From JANPLD01 sp964445765 (GTDB lineage: Bacteria > Pseudomonadota > Alphaproteobacteria > Rickettsiales > UBA8987), in NCBI GenBank assembly GCA_964445765.1, contig CAYULD010000003.1, positions 1-64,000 on the forward strand: 64,000 bases of DNA, in the 5' to 3' direction. The position numbers and the translations under genes were made by a program. Every line of letters starts with the position of its first letter. Position 1 is the stretch's first letter. The notes beneath the pieces were generated by a model that had not been told where the DNA came from, searched no databases, and saw nothing but the letters and a program-made list of their open reading frames with translations. Positions 34,901 through 43,419 of the stretch are shown in pieces.

Positions 34901-37900
34901 CTTCCAACTGAACCCCAAAAGCCTGTAAAGCTATAAATATTGCATTTATTACCGCTTTCCCAATTTCACAAGTGCAGGCTTCTTCATTTTTATCTTTCGC
35001 AGCAGTATTTATTTTACAGACCGGAGGGGTTTGGCTTGGCTCTTTAATAGGGCCTGTGCATTCTAAAAATGCTTTTAGGAATTCATAATCAAAGCGAGGT
35101 AATCGCCAGCCAATAATTTTTGGATCATTAGTTTTTCTTTTATAACTATCATACCAATCAGCACATCTAGATTTTAGCTTGAAGCTATTATAAGGCTCTT
35201 TACCAATTAGCCAATCAGAGATGTAAGAATTTGGATCATCAACCCAAGTTGAAGCAACGCCGAAAGGCCCACAGGCATCTCTAATTCTTTCAACTCTATA
35301 ATATTCTAATTTTGGCTTATATTCTTTTTTAAGGGGGAATGATTTAATGATTGATTCTTGTGCATTAATCTTAAAATGGCCACCTATTTTTTTCTTAGCG
35401 TGCTTAAATTCATCTTTTTCAATTAAATAAGGGAAATATGGAACTTCAAATTCACACCAGAAATTTTTACCAATACCTAAACCTAAAGAATAGGCGGTTG
35501 GTAGCCAAGAATAATAATTATCTTGCCCTTCTTTTGCCTTAAAGCCTCCAAAGTTTTTATTAATATTAGCTTTTTCAAAATTACTTGATTCTTTTAGGAA
35601 TACAGAAAGGTAATCTAAGCGAATATCATCCCAATTTTTCCAAGCATCGTGGATTAAATTTTCTGGATCTTTTTCTGGATCATTCCAAAATTCACCTAAT
35701 TTTCCAAGGCTTAAAGGCTCCATATGCATACAATTTCTGGCTGGAAAGCTATGATCAACCCACTCCCTACCTTTTACTATTTCTTCTTCATCCATTACAA
35801 CAAGCCCCAATCTTGCCCCTCCAAAATATAATTTATCTGAAGGTTTATTTTGAACTAAATGGTAACCAAAAGCATTTTTCCCGCCTGATCTTGCAAGCCA
35901 AGTATCTCTAATTTCAAATTCTTTATCTTCATTTTCTCCGAATTTTTCCCAATTTTTAACAAAGTAAATCCCATCTTTAATAGTAAAACCATAAGCAAAA
36001 ACTGGCAGGCTAGGAACCGCACTTACCAAAGATAAAACTTTCATATCTTCACGAGTTGTCATCCAATGTTTGTTTTCAGCATTTTTGCCTAGAACTTTGT
36101 TAATTGCCCCTTCAATAATATCAAAAAAGCCTTCTACTAAATCATTTTTTGCAATGGTATTCCTTTCTGTAAAACTCCAAGGCAGATCAATTATATTTCT
36201 GAAATCATAAATTGGGTGGCAACCACCATCAGCGTGAGGATTTAGATTTGGATCTTCATAAAATGGTTTTATAGTATCTCGCCAAAATTGAGGTGGAACA
36301 ATAGTTTCACAATCTCTTTGTGCAAAATTTATTCTTTGCGGATATCTAAATATTGAAGGGGTATTATTTTCATCTATGCCAATTCCTAAGATTTTAGGAT
36401 CAATAGTAGGGTCAAACCTGTTATATAAATCAGAATAACCCCTTTGAACGCCAGCAATTTCTTGAGTTGCTTCACCGCTTGGGGCTTCAACCATATTGGT
36501 TAAATTCATTTCTTCAACTTCAACTGGCATATTTGAAGCAGTTAAGAAATTCATATAGTCAAAATATTCAGGCCTTAAACCTCTTTTGTTTTTATTATCA
36601 TTCTTAATTAATTCTGAGAGTGCGAGGGCTTTTCCGCCTTCTACTGAATTTCCAGCACTTACACTATTAGTTAAAAATAATTGCATTAATCTTTTGAAAT
36701 TTTCTCTTTCATCATAATTTTGTGAAGTATCATAATAAGCAACCCATTGACACATACTAACATCTGAATTAAGCCTAGATTTATTGCCAAGTGAAACCCC
36801 CGCTTGTTTAGAGCTTAGTAAAATTGCACCTTTATCACCTTGAAACGCCCATTGCTCAATATAAAATTTTAAGCATTGTTGAAGTTTATATTTTCTGCCT
36901 TTATTGGCATCAAGCAACAAATCAGCAGGCGGTGGATTACTTGGAATATTATAAATATTTACAGGGTTATAGGCGTAATCTAGCCTAGATTGTATTTGGT
37001 TTTGATAGCCATATTCTTCTAAACTTAAATTTATATATTCGTTATCTTCAGGCCTTGAGGGGTTTTCGCCATATTCAGTATAATCATAAACCACCCTTTC
37101 TGAATAAGGGGTAAAAGTTTGCCTTCTAGAATCTGTTGCCCAAGCCTTAATATTATCTCCAAACAGATTTTGTCTTTCATCGGTTTCAAATCTTGAGCCT
37201 GAATCAGCAGGGTTTTCATAGTTTCTAATTGCGAGGGGCATCCAATGCTCATAAGGGTCTGGAGGCAGAATTGTTGGCTTTTCTGCCTTTTCCCAACAGG
37301 CTTTATCGTAATTATAAAAATATCTCTCAGCGTTATATTTGCCGTTTTTCCTTCTTAAAATTTCTGACGCGGCATTGGCTGTGCCATTTCCAAAATTTAA
37401 TGTATCTGAATATTTAAGATATTCTAAGCAATATCCATCAACATCGTCAATAATGTCATCAGATAAACACATTGGCAATGCACCTTTGGCAATGGCTTTT
37501 ATATCAAATCCGCTGGCTAACATATCTTGAATTACCGCTGGCATCAATGGCCAGCCATTAGGTGTTCTATAAGCACTGCTTGGCTGGGTGCCTTGCTTAA
37601 CATCTATTGGTTTAAGTAATGAGCTATCAATCACTGAACCAATTTTTTCTAAAATTTTTGCAAGTGATGCCCCAATAGTTGAACCATAAACTTTTGCGGT
37701 GCATAAAGGGTGTTCCATCAAAAGCCTATCATTTGGAATTAAATATTCTGAATCACCACTGCCCGTGGTAACTTCATCTGGTGCAGAGTTTCTTAGACTT
37801 CCAGTAGTAAGGGTTCTGCCACCAATAATAGGCTCATTAAATTTAATTCTGTTACTTTCATAAATAGCTGGAACTTTCTCTCTATCTATATTCGCATATG

Positions 37901-39140
37901 GTGGCAATATTACAAATCGCTCTTCAGGGTTATAACAACCTGTGCGAGATTCCCAAATATCGCTTGTGGATATTTTATCGCTTGCTTCAGGCGGATAGGA
38001 AGAAATCACATTTGAATCTTTAGGCGGCAGTGTATTATAAAAAAACTTTCCCCTGCCACAATTTCCTCGCCATTGATTTGTTCTAGTTGTTTTATCTCCG
38101 CCCTTTTCATCACTATATGTGCCACCATAAACAGCATCAATTTTATTAAACATCTGTTCAACTGGTTTAGTGCCAGAAGTATCAACTTGTTTATCTTTAT
38201 TAAAATCATTAAATTTAACATCAGCTGGGCTTGGATCAAACATACAATTTGGCATAAACATATTTGTAATGCCAGAACTTCCAAAATCATAAAAATCCCC
38301 TAAATCTAGTTTTGGCCCGCCACCTGTTCCACCTGATTTTACAGTGCCACCAATGTTTGATCCAACATCCCCCCAGCTTTTTGTTGATTTATCTGGTAAG
38401 CAACCTTGAGAAATTATACTATTATCATCATTACCACTATCACTATCCCCATTTGTTCTATTTCTATAGCAAGGTGGGCAGCCAGAATCATTGGTTAACT
38501 CACCATCGTCATCTTCTCCATCATCATCATTATCATAACCTTTGCAGTCTGGCTCCCAAACTAAACGGAACTGTATATTTTTTAAGTTTCCATCATTATC
38601 ACATCTAATGCATCTTCTAGTGCCTACTAAGCCACATTCATCATCACCATCAGCTTTGTCATTATCATCAGGTAAGGAGGGAAAAGGCGGGTTAGGTGGT
38701 GTATAACCATCGCCTTTTAGATGATATTTCCAGTAATTATCTATTCTTTTATCTCTGTCATTACCTTTAACGCTTACCCCAAATGCTTCAATATATTGGC
38801 AAGGGCTAACCATATCCTTTTTTACGGCGTTAAAATAATCCATACATTTAGCTCTGGCTGGCCCCCAATCTCTTCCATCAAATGTGGTGTAATTTGTAGC
38901 ACCATTGCATATTTTTGATTGCACTTCAGTTGCATTAATAATTAATGGTGGTTCATCTCCTGTTAATCCCTCATCGGAGGCAGTTCCATTCCACTTGTTA
39001 TAACAGCTACTATCCCATTTTACTCTGAGGGGGGGTAAGTTTGGGTCATCAGGGTTGAAAGGCGGGGTGCTTTGAGCAGTTGCAGAAATTGCAATGAGAA
39101 ATATTATCAAAAAGTTGAAAATGTTTCTTAATAAACGCAT
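31974..39140 (-). CDS. Giant secreted Cys-rich protein, 2388 aa, with CHAP-like region
   Basis: One of the largest genes in the window, uninterrupted. Signal peptide 1-22 (ends ATAQ). The first ~250 residues have acidic Asp-rich low-complexity linkers between Cys pairs; a long middle part has scattered Trp, Tyr and Cys; a Cys-dense segment with ECDCDD-like clusters lies at about 1400-1520. Near the C-terminus, VGDILIWSE (about 2072-2080), RHVAYVEGV (about 2098-2106) and INVSEMNWGKH (about 2116-2126) resemble the second half of CHAP amidase/peptidase domains (the conserved His and Asn/Glu). The CHAP Cys would have to lie ~130 residues upstream, in QARCIRWWKL, so an insertion is needed. No clear membrane segment beyond the signal. 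It is coupled to the 412-residue gene and divergent from virB8. Function unknown. Confidence 0.82.
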   Translation of the reverse strand: MRLLRNIFNFLIIFLIAISATAQSTPPFNPDDPNLPPLRVKWDSSCYNKWNGTASDEGLTGDEPPLIINATEVQSKICNGATNYTTFDGRDWGPARAKCMDYFNAVKKDMVSPCQYIEAFGVSVKGNDRDKRIDNYWKYHLKGDGYTPPNPPFPSLPDDNDKADGDDECGLVGTRRCIRCDNDGNLKNIQFRLVWEPDCKGYDNDDDGEDDDGELTNDSGCPPCYRNRTNGDSDSGNDDNSIISQGCLPDKSTKSWGDVGSNIGGTVKSGGTGGGPKLDLGDFYDFGSSGITNMFMPNCMFDPSPADVKFNDFNKDKQVDTSGTKPVEQMFNKIDAVYGGTYSDEKGGDKTTRTNQWRGNCGRGKFFYNTLPPKDSNVISSYPPEASDKISTSDIWESRTGCYNPEERFVILPPYANIDREKVPAIYESNRIKFNEPIIGGRTLTTGSLRNSAPDEVTTGSGDSEYLIPNDRLLMEHPLCTAKVYGSTIGASLAKILEKIGSVIDSSLLKPIDVKQGTQPSSAYRTPNGWPLMPAVIQDMLASGFDIKAIAKGALPMCLSDDIIDDVDGYCLEYLKYSDTLNFGNGTANAASEILRRKNGKYNAERYFYNYDKACWEKAEKPTILPPDPYEHWMPLAIRNYENPADSGSRFETDERQNLFGDNIKAWATDSRRQTFTPYSERVVYDYTEYGENPSRPEDNEYINLSLEEYGYQNQIQSRLDYAYNPVNIYNIPSNPPPADLLLDANKGRKYKLQQCLKFYIEQWAFQGDKGAILLSSKQAGVSLGNKSRLNSDVSMCQWVAYYDTSQNYDERENFKRLMQLFLTNSVSAGNSVEGGKALALSELIKNDNKNKRGLRPEYFDYMNFLTASNMPVEVEEMNLTNMVEAPSGEATQEIAGVQRGYSDLYNRFDPTIDPKILGIGIDENNTPSIFRYPQRINFAQRDCETIVPPQFWRDTIKPFYEDPNLNPHADGGCHPIYDFRNIIDLPWSFTERNTIAKNDLVEGFFDIIEGAINKVLGKNAENKHWMTTREDMKVLSLVSAVPSLPVFAYGFTIKDGIYFVKNWEKFGENEDKEFEIRDTWLARSGGKNAFGYHLVQNKPSDKLYFGGARLGLVVMDEEEIVKGREWVDHSFPARNCMHMEPLSLGKLGEFWNDPEKDPENLIHDAWKNWDDIRLDYLSVFLKESSNFEKANINKNFGGFKAKEGQDNYYSWLPTAYSLGLGIGKNFWCEFEVPYFPYLIEKDEFKHAKKKIGGHFKINAQESIIKSFPLKKEYKPKLEYYRVERIRDACGPFGVASTWVDDPNSYISDWLIGKEPYNSFKLKSRCADWYDSYKRKTNDPKIIGWRLPRFDYEFLKAFLECTGPIKEPSQTPPVCKINTAAKDKNEEACTCEIGKAVINAIFIALQAFGVQLEAIECTASNITDILDQFKCDEEPEDCDCDDTSNANQECKNYCGKCEMWENEGAKDVIDKLSSSCIAKWCDYPGSDLSKVSLQLGSNIVRAIDYCTRGDTEYALDDEDKDTHLGSLEGFDNGTIEDLAGVKTKIYGSENIHSVDTHKFWLGDVQDKSGDEPFGFWCKCPADNPVTTRCREDFCTCQQHVYLVGRDLSGVDKITGIKGTGDPKGSGFFQKISNLVKPVATCKWYGPYLRWLQCFYQARAKACPVVTREVSDSIPYDSVYNPFRGDKKENIPNLPEVTQKSVVFNHCDAIDPDGTNSNNTPYQILDYLRWSKEEPNHLARLPAWFESAGAGYKHQDFVFQSQTRRWESPFMELAVPFPIDLISRDCSNKDSDGNCIIEENDDGESTNNFQEITRRGGLGLPEINYIVPDDKNNEFDVDFENPNFNNVFLNKADRKLIRPTGDTLQNKSYIDLYKRYQAGLYAAHLGFRHNVKPEEPRNPSIQADTATQNIHPRAQDAIVGPRGCDIGGWYEMMLYQARCIRWWKLNCICDYDKTFAIGNETNYVLKRGGAKINIAIPSYSNATLEKKFVAAIDGYARTIDGRSLKSGQANIVTNVERDADGNIIFSSNSKETLSINTDYELTLPLADRGVASPEYAMANINDHIFTGLDNARVGDILIWSEHIDFDLKTAGETIDAGYKRHVAYVEGVNRMPDGKPFTINVSEMNWGKHLDSCGNTNRWGRRTERNIIRPYCASSVDENDCPYKMSIKGREGLVQSIPGVPSVMPNAGSINLFASCQNADWALCVEKQWDKVLVYRPYKITHTLDNGEHKFTIDYDEIYRNQTPPANANLCPNGYPKPITYDRLMKIATADASEAGSVDATALTKVPFDDLKENNKIILDKVQKYIRAAYQENKITKEEFEAGLWKFLINPNGNYYAYDEVKECLFNAANAGGNFGRFDPPFNMIRSKDAIIEDYCAINNLSCKKQLIQ

Positions 39141-39317
39141 TAAGTTTCTTATTTGTAAGGAGATATTGTTTTCTCAAACCACCATTATACAATAAATTAA
39201 TTAAAAATTAACTAAAATTATTGTATTTCAATAACTATTCTTATAAAATAAAATACCAAAACTCAAAGTATTTAGCTTTCACAGCTTTATTATACTAAAT
39301 TAATGTATAAATGTTGT

Positions 39318-39323
39318 TATAAT
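39318..39323 (+). promoter_or_regulatory. Candidate -10 box of virB8-virB9
   Basis: A perfect TATAAT lies 16 bases before the virB8 GTG within the 199-bp divergent gap. No good -35 box is visible 17 bases upstream, so this is a weak call in such AT-rich DNA. Confidence 0.25.
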
Positions 39324-39339
39324 TTAACTAACCTAGATT

Positions 39340-40149
39340 GTGTCAGAAGATTTTGCAAAATCATATTTTAGAGAGCTTTCAGAAAAGATTGAATCAGGGG
39401 AATATTTCATTGAAGCAAGAGAGTGGTATCTTGGCACTTATATAAGTAGATTTTTTGAGAGAACTTACATAATAATAATTTTGCTAATAGTTTTAGCTTT
39501 AATGATATTGGCAATTTATTATTATTCATCAATTACGCCAATAAAAAAATCTGTTCCTATAAAAGTAGAGATTGAAGATGCCTCAGTTCTTTCAACTCGG
39601 ATTTCATATATGGGCGATAGGCAGAAAGAATTTTCTATTGATACAATTTTGCTAAAATATTTATCCGCAAGATTTGTAGAGGCTTTAGAAAGCTATGATT
39701 TTAGGCAAGATTTTAAAAAACTTGAAAAAAATAAAAGAATAATATCAAAACTTGGCAATGCAGATATAAATACTTATTATCAGGATATTACCTCAATAAG
39801 AAGTGCAAATAGTTTGGTGTTGAAATATAAAAAAGATGTTATTAGAGAAGTTTTTATTGATCCCAATAAAATTGAAATTGCCACTAAAGGCACGCTTCCA
39901 GACAGTGAATTTAAGCAATATGAAATAACTATAAATTTCAGTGCAAGAGAAACTAATAGATTTACTGGCGTTTTTGTATCATTATGGCAGGCAAAATTAG
40001 GGGTAAATTTTGAAAATATAACATACTTAAAAGATAAAAAAGATTTTAATGATCTTAATTTTAAGGTAACATCATATAAAAGTTATGAGGTTGCACCCCC
40101 TAAAAAGCAGGAAGGTGAGAATAATTTACAACCAGCTGCAAAACAATAG
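39340..40149 (+). CDS. virB8: Type IV secretion system protein VirB8
   Basis: Bitopic inner-membrane assembly protein of the T4SS. 269 residues starting with GTG: a cytoplasmic N-terminus of about 40 residues, one membrane segment at about 42-65 (rich in Ile/Leu), and a periplasmic NTF2-like domain with DTILLKYLSARFVEALESYD, YQDITSIRSANSL and the C-terminal WQAKLGVNFENITYLKDKKDFNDLNF, typical of VirB8. A short Gln/Glu/Pro tail follows. It is followed by virB9 13 bp on, but virB10, virB11 and virD4 are not beside them. Confidence 0.88.
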   Translation: MSEDFAKSYFRELSEKIESGEYFIEAREWYLGTYISRFFERTYIIIILLIVLALMILAIYYYSSITPIKKSVPIKVEIEDASVLSTRISYMGDRQKEFSIDTILLKYLSARFVEALESYDFRQDFKKLEKNKRIISKLGNADINTYYQDITSIRSANSLVLKYKKDVIREVFIDPNKIEIATKGTLPDSEFKQYEITINFSARETNRFTGVFVSLWQAKLGVNFENITYLKDKKDFNDLNFKVTSYKSYEVAPPKKQEGENNLQPAAKQ

Positions 40150-40162
40150 TGCTAATAGTTGA

Positions 40163-41002
40163 ATGAAAAATTTTTGTAAAATATTTATTTTGGTAATTAT
40201 TTTTGGTTTTTGTCAAAATTCTTATGCACAACATCAAAACCAAAAAAGTGTTCCAAGCCCAGTTGATAAAAGGCTTCGCACCTTTTTCTATAAGCCAGAT
40301 GCCGTATATGAATATACCGGCTATTATGGAATGCCCGCCCGCATTGATCTTGACCCAGCAGAGAAAATTTTAACTATAGCAATGGGTGATACAACAGCTT
40401 GGATGATAAACCCAGTTGGTTTTAGGCTTTTCTTAAAGCCAGTTAAGTTTGATGCACAAACTTATATGTCTATCATTACCAATAAAAGAATATATTATTT
40501 TGAACTTTATGCCAAAGAGCTTGAGGGGCTTAATGATCCCAACATAGTTTATGCCACAAAATTTATATATCCAGAAGGCAATCTGGATATTCCAAACCAA
40601 ACTGGCGATAGTGAAATTATTCAAGTTGAAGATGAAGAGCAGGCAGAAGATTTTCCTGACCCAGTTAGAGATTCAAATAAGCTAAATTTTAATTATACAA
40701 TTAGTGGCTCTAAAGTTATTTCTCCGCTAGAAGTTTTTGATGATGGTGAATTTACTTACTTGAAATTCAAGCCAGTTAATGGTGAGCAACCTGCAATTTT
40801 CCAAGTTATGCCAGATGGTAATGAAGCATTAATAAATTTTAGAATTACCAAAGGTTACACCGTTATAGAAATGGTTGGTAGCAGGTTCACATTGCGTTTT
40901 GGCGGTGAAGTTGCTTGTATATATAATGAATCAATGCCAATGTCTGAAATTGTGCCAATGAATGGTGAAAGAACAGGCAAAAAATTCTTCGGTTTATTTT
41001 AA
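40163..41002 (+). CDS. virB9: Type IV secretion system protein VirB9 (TrbG/CagX family)
   Basis: Periplasmic/outer-membrane component of the T4SS core complex. 279 residues with signal peptide 1-22. The N-terminal domain has PVDKRLRTFFYKPDAVYEY and GYYGMPARIDLDPAEKI; the C-terminal beta-sandwich (about 190-265) shows DGEFTYLKFKP, PAIFQVMPDGNEALINFRI and FTLRFGGEVACIYNE as in VirB9 proteins that contact VirB7 and VirB10. Both domains are present, so it is not one of the truncated VirB9 duplicates. It forms a two-gene unit with virB8; cutA follows. Confidence 0.9.
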   Translation: MKNFCKIFILVIIFGFCQNSYAQHQNQKSVPSPVDKRLRTFFYKPDAVYEYTGYYGMPARIDLDPAEKILTIAMGDTTAWMINPVGFRLFLKPVKFDAQTYMSIITNKRIYYFELYAKELEGLNDPNIVYATKFIYPEGNLDIPNQTGDSEIIQVEDEEQAEDFPDPVRDSNKLNFNYTISGSKVISPLEVFDDGEFTYLKFKPVNGEQPAIFQVMPDGNEALINFRITKGYTVIEMVGSRFTLRFGGEVACIYNESMPMSEIVPMNGERTGKKFFGLF

Positions 41003-41034
41003 CTTTTTCAATTTACTTCTTATAAGTAACTAAA

Positions 41035-41358
41035 ATGACTAATTTGATTTTAATTTATTCAACTTTTCCAGATTCTAAAATTGCTGAAGAATTATCTCAA
41101 AAATTAGTTTCTGAAAATTTAGTGGCTTGTGCGAATATTTTAGGGGAGGTTAAATCAATTTATAAATGGCAGGGAAAAATTGAAAAATCTTCAGAAATTT
41201 TAGCGATTTTCAAAACTAAAAAAGAAAATTTTGCGAAAGTTGAAACTGTTATAAAATCTATCCACCCATATGAAAACCCTTGTATAATTAGCCTAGAAAT
41301 TGATAACATAAGTAAAGAATTTCTAAATTGGATTTTAGAAAATACTAATATTACATAA
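41035..41358 (+). CDS. cutA: Divalent-cation tolerance protein CutA
   Basis: Small trimeric protein of the CutA1 family, linked to copper tolerance in E. coli but of unsettled role. 107 residues; conserved SEEL-type start, LVACANILGEVKSIYKWQGKIEKS, and HPYENPCIISLEI with the family HPYE motif. Full length. It lies 32 bp after virB9 and 8 bp before the glycosyltransferase gene on the same strand, so it may be part of the same transcript. Confidence 0.92.
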   Translation: MTNLILIYSTFPDSKIAEELSQKLVSENLVACANILGEVKSIYKWQGKIEKSSEILAIFKTKKENFAKVETVIKSIHPYENPCIISLEIDNISKEFLNWILENTNIT

Positions 41359-41366
41359 TCTAATAT

Positions 41367-42356
41367 ATGAAAATTTTATTTGTTGGAAATTTCGGATATA
41401 AGAAAAACTTTCAGCATTTTTATAATTGCGATTATAAATTTTATTTTGGCTTAATAAAAAATAATCACGCGGTTTATCAATTTTCTAATAGGGACTTAGC
41501 CCGTCAGGAGGGTTTTTTTAAGTCTCGCTTTGGCTCTCAGAAAGTTATAAATAAAAAACTTTTGAAAGCTGTAAATGAATTAAAACCAGAAATTATTTTT
41601 CTAAGCCATTGCGGAATGATTGAAAACCAAACTCTGCAAATTATTCGTGAGCAAAATAAAAATATCAAAATTGCTGAGATAAATGTTGATGCATTATGGG
41701 TTGAGAAAGTTAAAAATTATCTTCTACAAAGAAGCCCTTTTATTGATGCAATTTTCTTAACAACTTCTGGCTCTCAGCTTGAAGAATTTAGAAAAATCAA
41801 CCCCCAATTAAAAGTTAGTTATATTGGTAACCCAGTTGATGAAACCATTGAAAAATACAGATGTTATGAAAATGAAAATTATGAGTATGATGTTTTTTTC
41901 GCAGGTAGCCATAATTACAGGGAAGCCACAATAAATTTTCTTAAAAATAAACTTTCAGATGTTCAATTTAATATTTTAGGTCAAGGCTCAAACCCCTTAA
42001 AATATGGGCAGGCTTATATTGATGAGCTGGTTAAATGCCATACTGGCTTAAATCTTCCGCAATTTGTGGAAGAAAAATTTCAACCTCCGCTTTATTCTTC
42101 TGATAGAATCGCACAATATATGGGCAATGGTTTGCTAACAATAATCCACGCTGGCACTGGCTTACAAGAGATTTTTGAACCAGATGTTGATGCCGTTTTT
42201 TATAATGAGTGGGAAGACCTTGCAGAAAAGATACAGCAATATAAATTAAACAAAAGTAATAGAAAAACTATTGCAAAAAATGGTTGCTTGAAATACCATA
42301 TGTTGTATAATTCTAAGAAGATATCGCAAGATATGGTGGGTTTGGTCGTTAGTTGA
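41367..42356 (+). CDS. Glycosyltransferase, CgeB-like family
   Basis: 329 residues with a GT-B-like layout: an N-terminal Rossmann half (MKILFVGNFGYKKNFQHF), a middle VFFAGSHNYREATINFL motif typical of CgeB/Glyco_trans_1-like proteins, and a C-terminal half with LPQFVEEKFQPPLYSSDRIAQYMGNG and TGLQEIFEPDVDAVFYNE, which matches the C-terminal sugar-nucleotide site region of that group. No membrane segment. Acceptor and sugar are unknown; a cell-surface glycan is the usual role. Confidence 0.8.
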   Translation: MKILFVGNFGYKKNFQHFYNCDYKFYFGLIKNNHAVYQFSNRDLARQEGFFKSRFGSQKVINKKLLKAVNELKPEIIFLSHCGMIENQTLQIIREQNKNIKIAEINVDALWVEKVKNYLLQRSPFIDAIFLTTSGSQLEEFRKINPQLKVSYIGNPVDETIEKYRCYENENYEYDVFFAGSHNYREATINFLKNKLSDVQFNILGQGSNPLKYGQAYIDELVKCHTGLNLPQFVEEKFQPPLYSSDRIAQYMGNGLLTIIHAGTGLQEIFEPDVDAVFYNEWEDLAEKIQQYKLNKSNRKTIAKNGCLKYHMLYNSKKISQDMVGLVVS

Positions 42357-42358
42357 TA

Positions 42359-42407
42359 GTTGATGGTTGATTGTAAAATCATATTCCACCAACTATAAAC
42401 CATCAAC
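42359..42407. repeat. Inverted repeat between glycosyltransferase and nrdB
   Basis: GTTGATGGTT (42359-42368) and its exact complement AACCATCAAC (42398-42407) enclose a 29-base loop. The left arm is part of a short TAGTTGA-type direct repeat that begins inside the glycosyltransferase stop region. It precedes nrdB by 15 bp, so it could affect nrdB translation or be a decayed repeat. Confidence 0.45.
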
Positions 42408-42422
42408 CAAAAACTAAAAAAA

Positions 42423-43391
42423 ATGTCTCTACTAAAAGCAGAACCGATTTTTAAGCCTTTTAATTATCCGTGGGCTTATGAGGCTTGGCTTACACAGCAA
42501 CGCATTCACTGGCTTCCAGAAGAAGTGCCAATGGGTGATGATGTGAAAGACTGGAAAAATAATCTATCTCAGCAGGAAAAATATTTGCTCACGCAAATTT
42601 TTCGCTTTTTTACGCAAGCAGATATTGAAGTTAATAACTGCTATATGAGGCATTATTCTAGGGTTTTTCAGCCAACTGAAATTCAGATGATGCTTTCCGC
42701 CTTTTCTAATATGGAAACTATTCATATTGATGCGTATTCTCACCTAATTGATACAATCGGAATGCCTGAAACAACTTATTCTGAATTTTTGCAATATAAG
42801 GAAATGAAAGATAAATATGACTATATGCAACAATTTGGCGTTGATTCAAAAATTGATATTGCCACTACACTTGCGGCGTTTGGTGCTTTTACTGAGGGTT
42901 TACAATTATTTGGCTCTTTCGCAATTCTTATGAACTTCCCAAGATTTGGTAAAATGAAGGGAATGGGGCAGATTGTAACTTGGTCTGTGAGGGATGAATC
43001 TTTACACACTAATTCTATCATTAGGTTATTTCATACTTTCCTGAGAGAAAACCCAGATGTTAATCGTGATGAGTTAAATAAAAGGCTCTATAAAATTTGC
43101 GATACAATTATTACTCACGAAGATGCATTCGTTGATTTAGCCTTTAATATTGAAGGCTCAATTCAAGGCTTAACTTCTAAAGATGTAAAAAATTATCTGC
43201 GTTATATCGCGGATAGAAGGCTTATGCAGCTTGAGCTTCAACCAATTTATGGCTCTGGCAGAAACCCACTTCCTTGGATGGATGAAATATTAAACGGCGT
43301 TGAACACGCAAACTTCTTTGAAAATAGGGTTACTGAATATACCAAAGCAGCCACCCAAGGCACTTGGGAAGAGGCTTTCGGCGCGTTTTAG
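42423..43391 (+). CDS. nrdB: Ribonucleoside-diphosphate reductase beta subunit (class I)
   Basis: Di-iron/tyrosyl-radical subunit that with NrdA reduces ribonucleotides. 322 residues. Metal and radical residues are visible: Asp67 in TQADIEVNNC, Glu98 and His101 in METIHIDAYSHL, the radical Tyr105, a Glu in FTEGLQLFGSF, and Glu-His in RDESLHTNSI. The C-terminal tail TQGTWEEAFGAF would bind the alpha subunit. The nrdA gene is not in the window. Convergent with the MoeB/ThiF-like gene. Confidence 0.95.
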   Translation: MSLLKAEPIFKPFNYPWAYEAWLTQQRIHWLPEEVPMGDDVKDWKNNLSQQEKYLLTQIFRFFTQADIEVNNCYMRHYSRVFQPTEIQMMLSAFSNMETIHIDAYSHLIDTIGMPETTYSEFLQYKEMKDKYDYMQQFGVDSKIDIATTLAAFGAFTEGLQLFGSFAILMNFPRFGKMKGMGQIVTWSVRDESLHTNSIIRLFHTFLRENPDVNRDELNKRLYKICDTIITHEDAFVDLAFNIEGSIQGLTSKDVKNYLRYIADRRLMQLELQPIYGSGRNPLPWMDEILNGVEHANFFENRVTEYTKAATQGTWEEAFGAF

Positions 43392-43419
43392 TAGGGTAAT
43401 AAATTTCTGTTTTGAAGAA

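Noticed and set aside
38006..38608. Several short frames on both strands within the giant 2388-codon gene
   Set aside because: Low-complexity His/Leu/Tyr or Ile/Leu composition from Asp-rich coding DNA; no start signal or motif.
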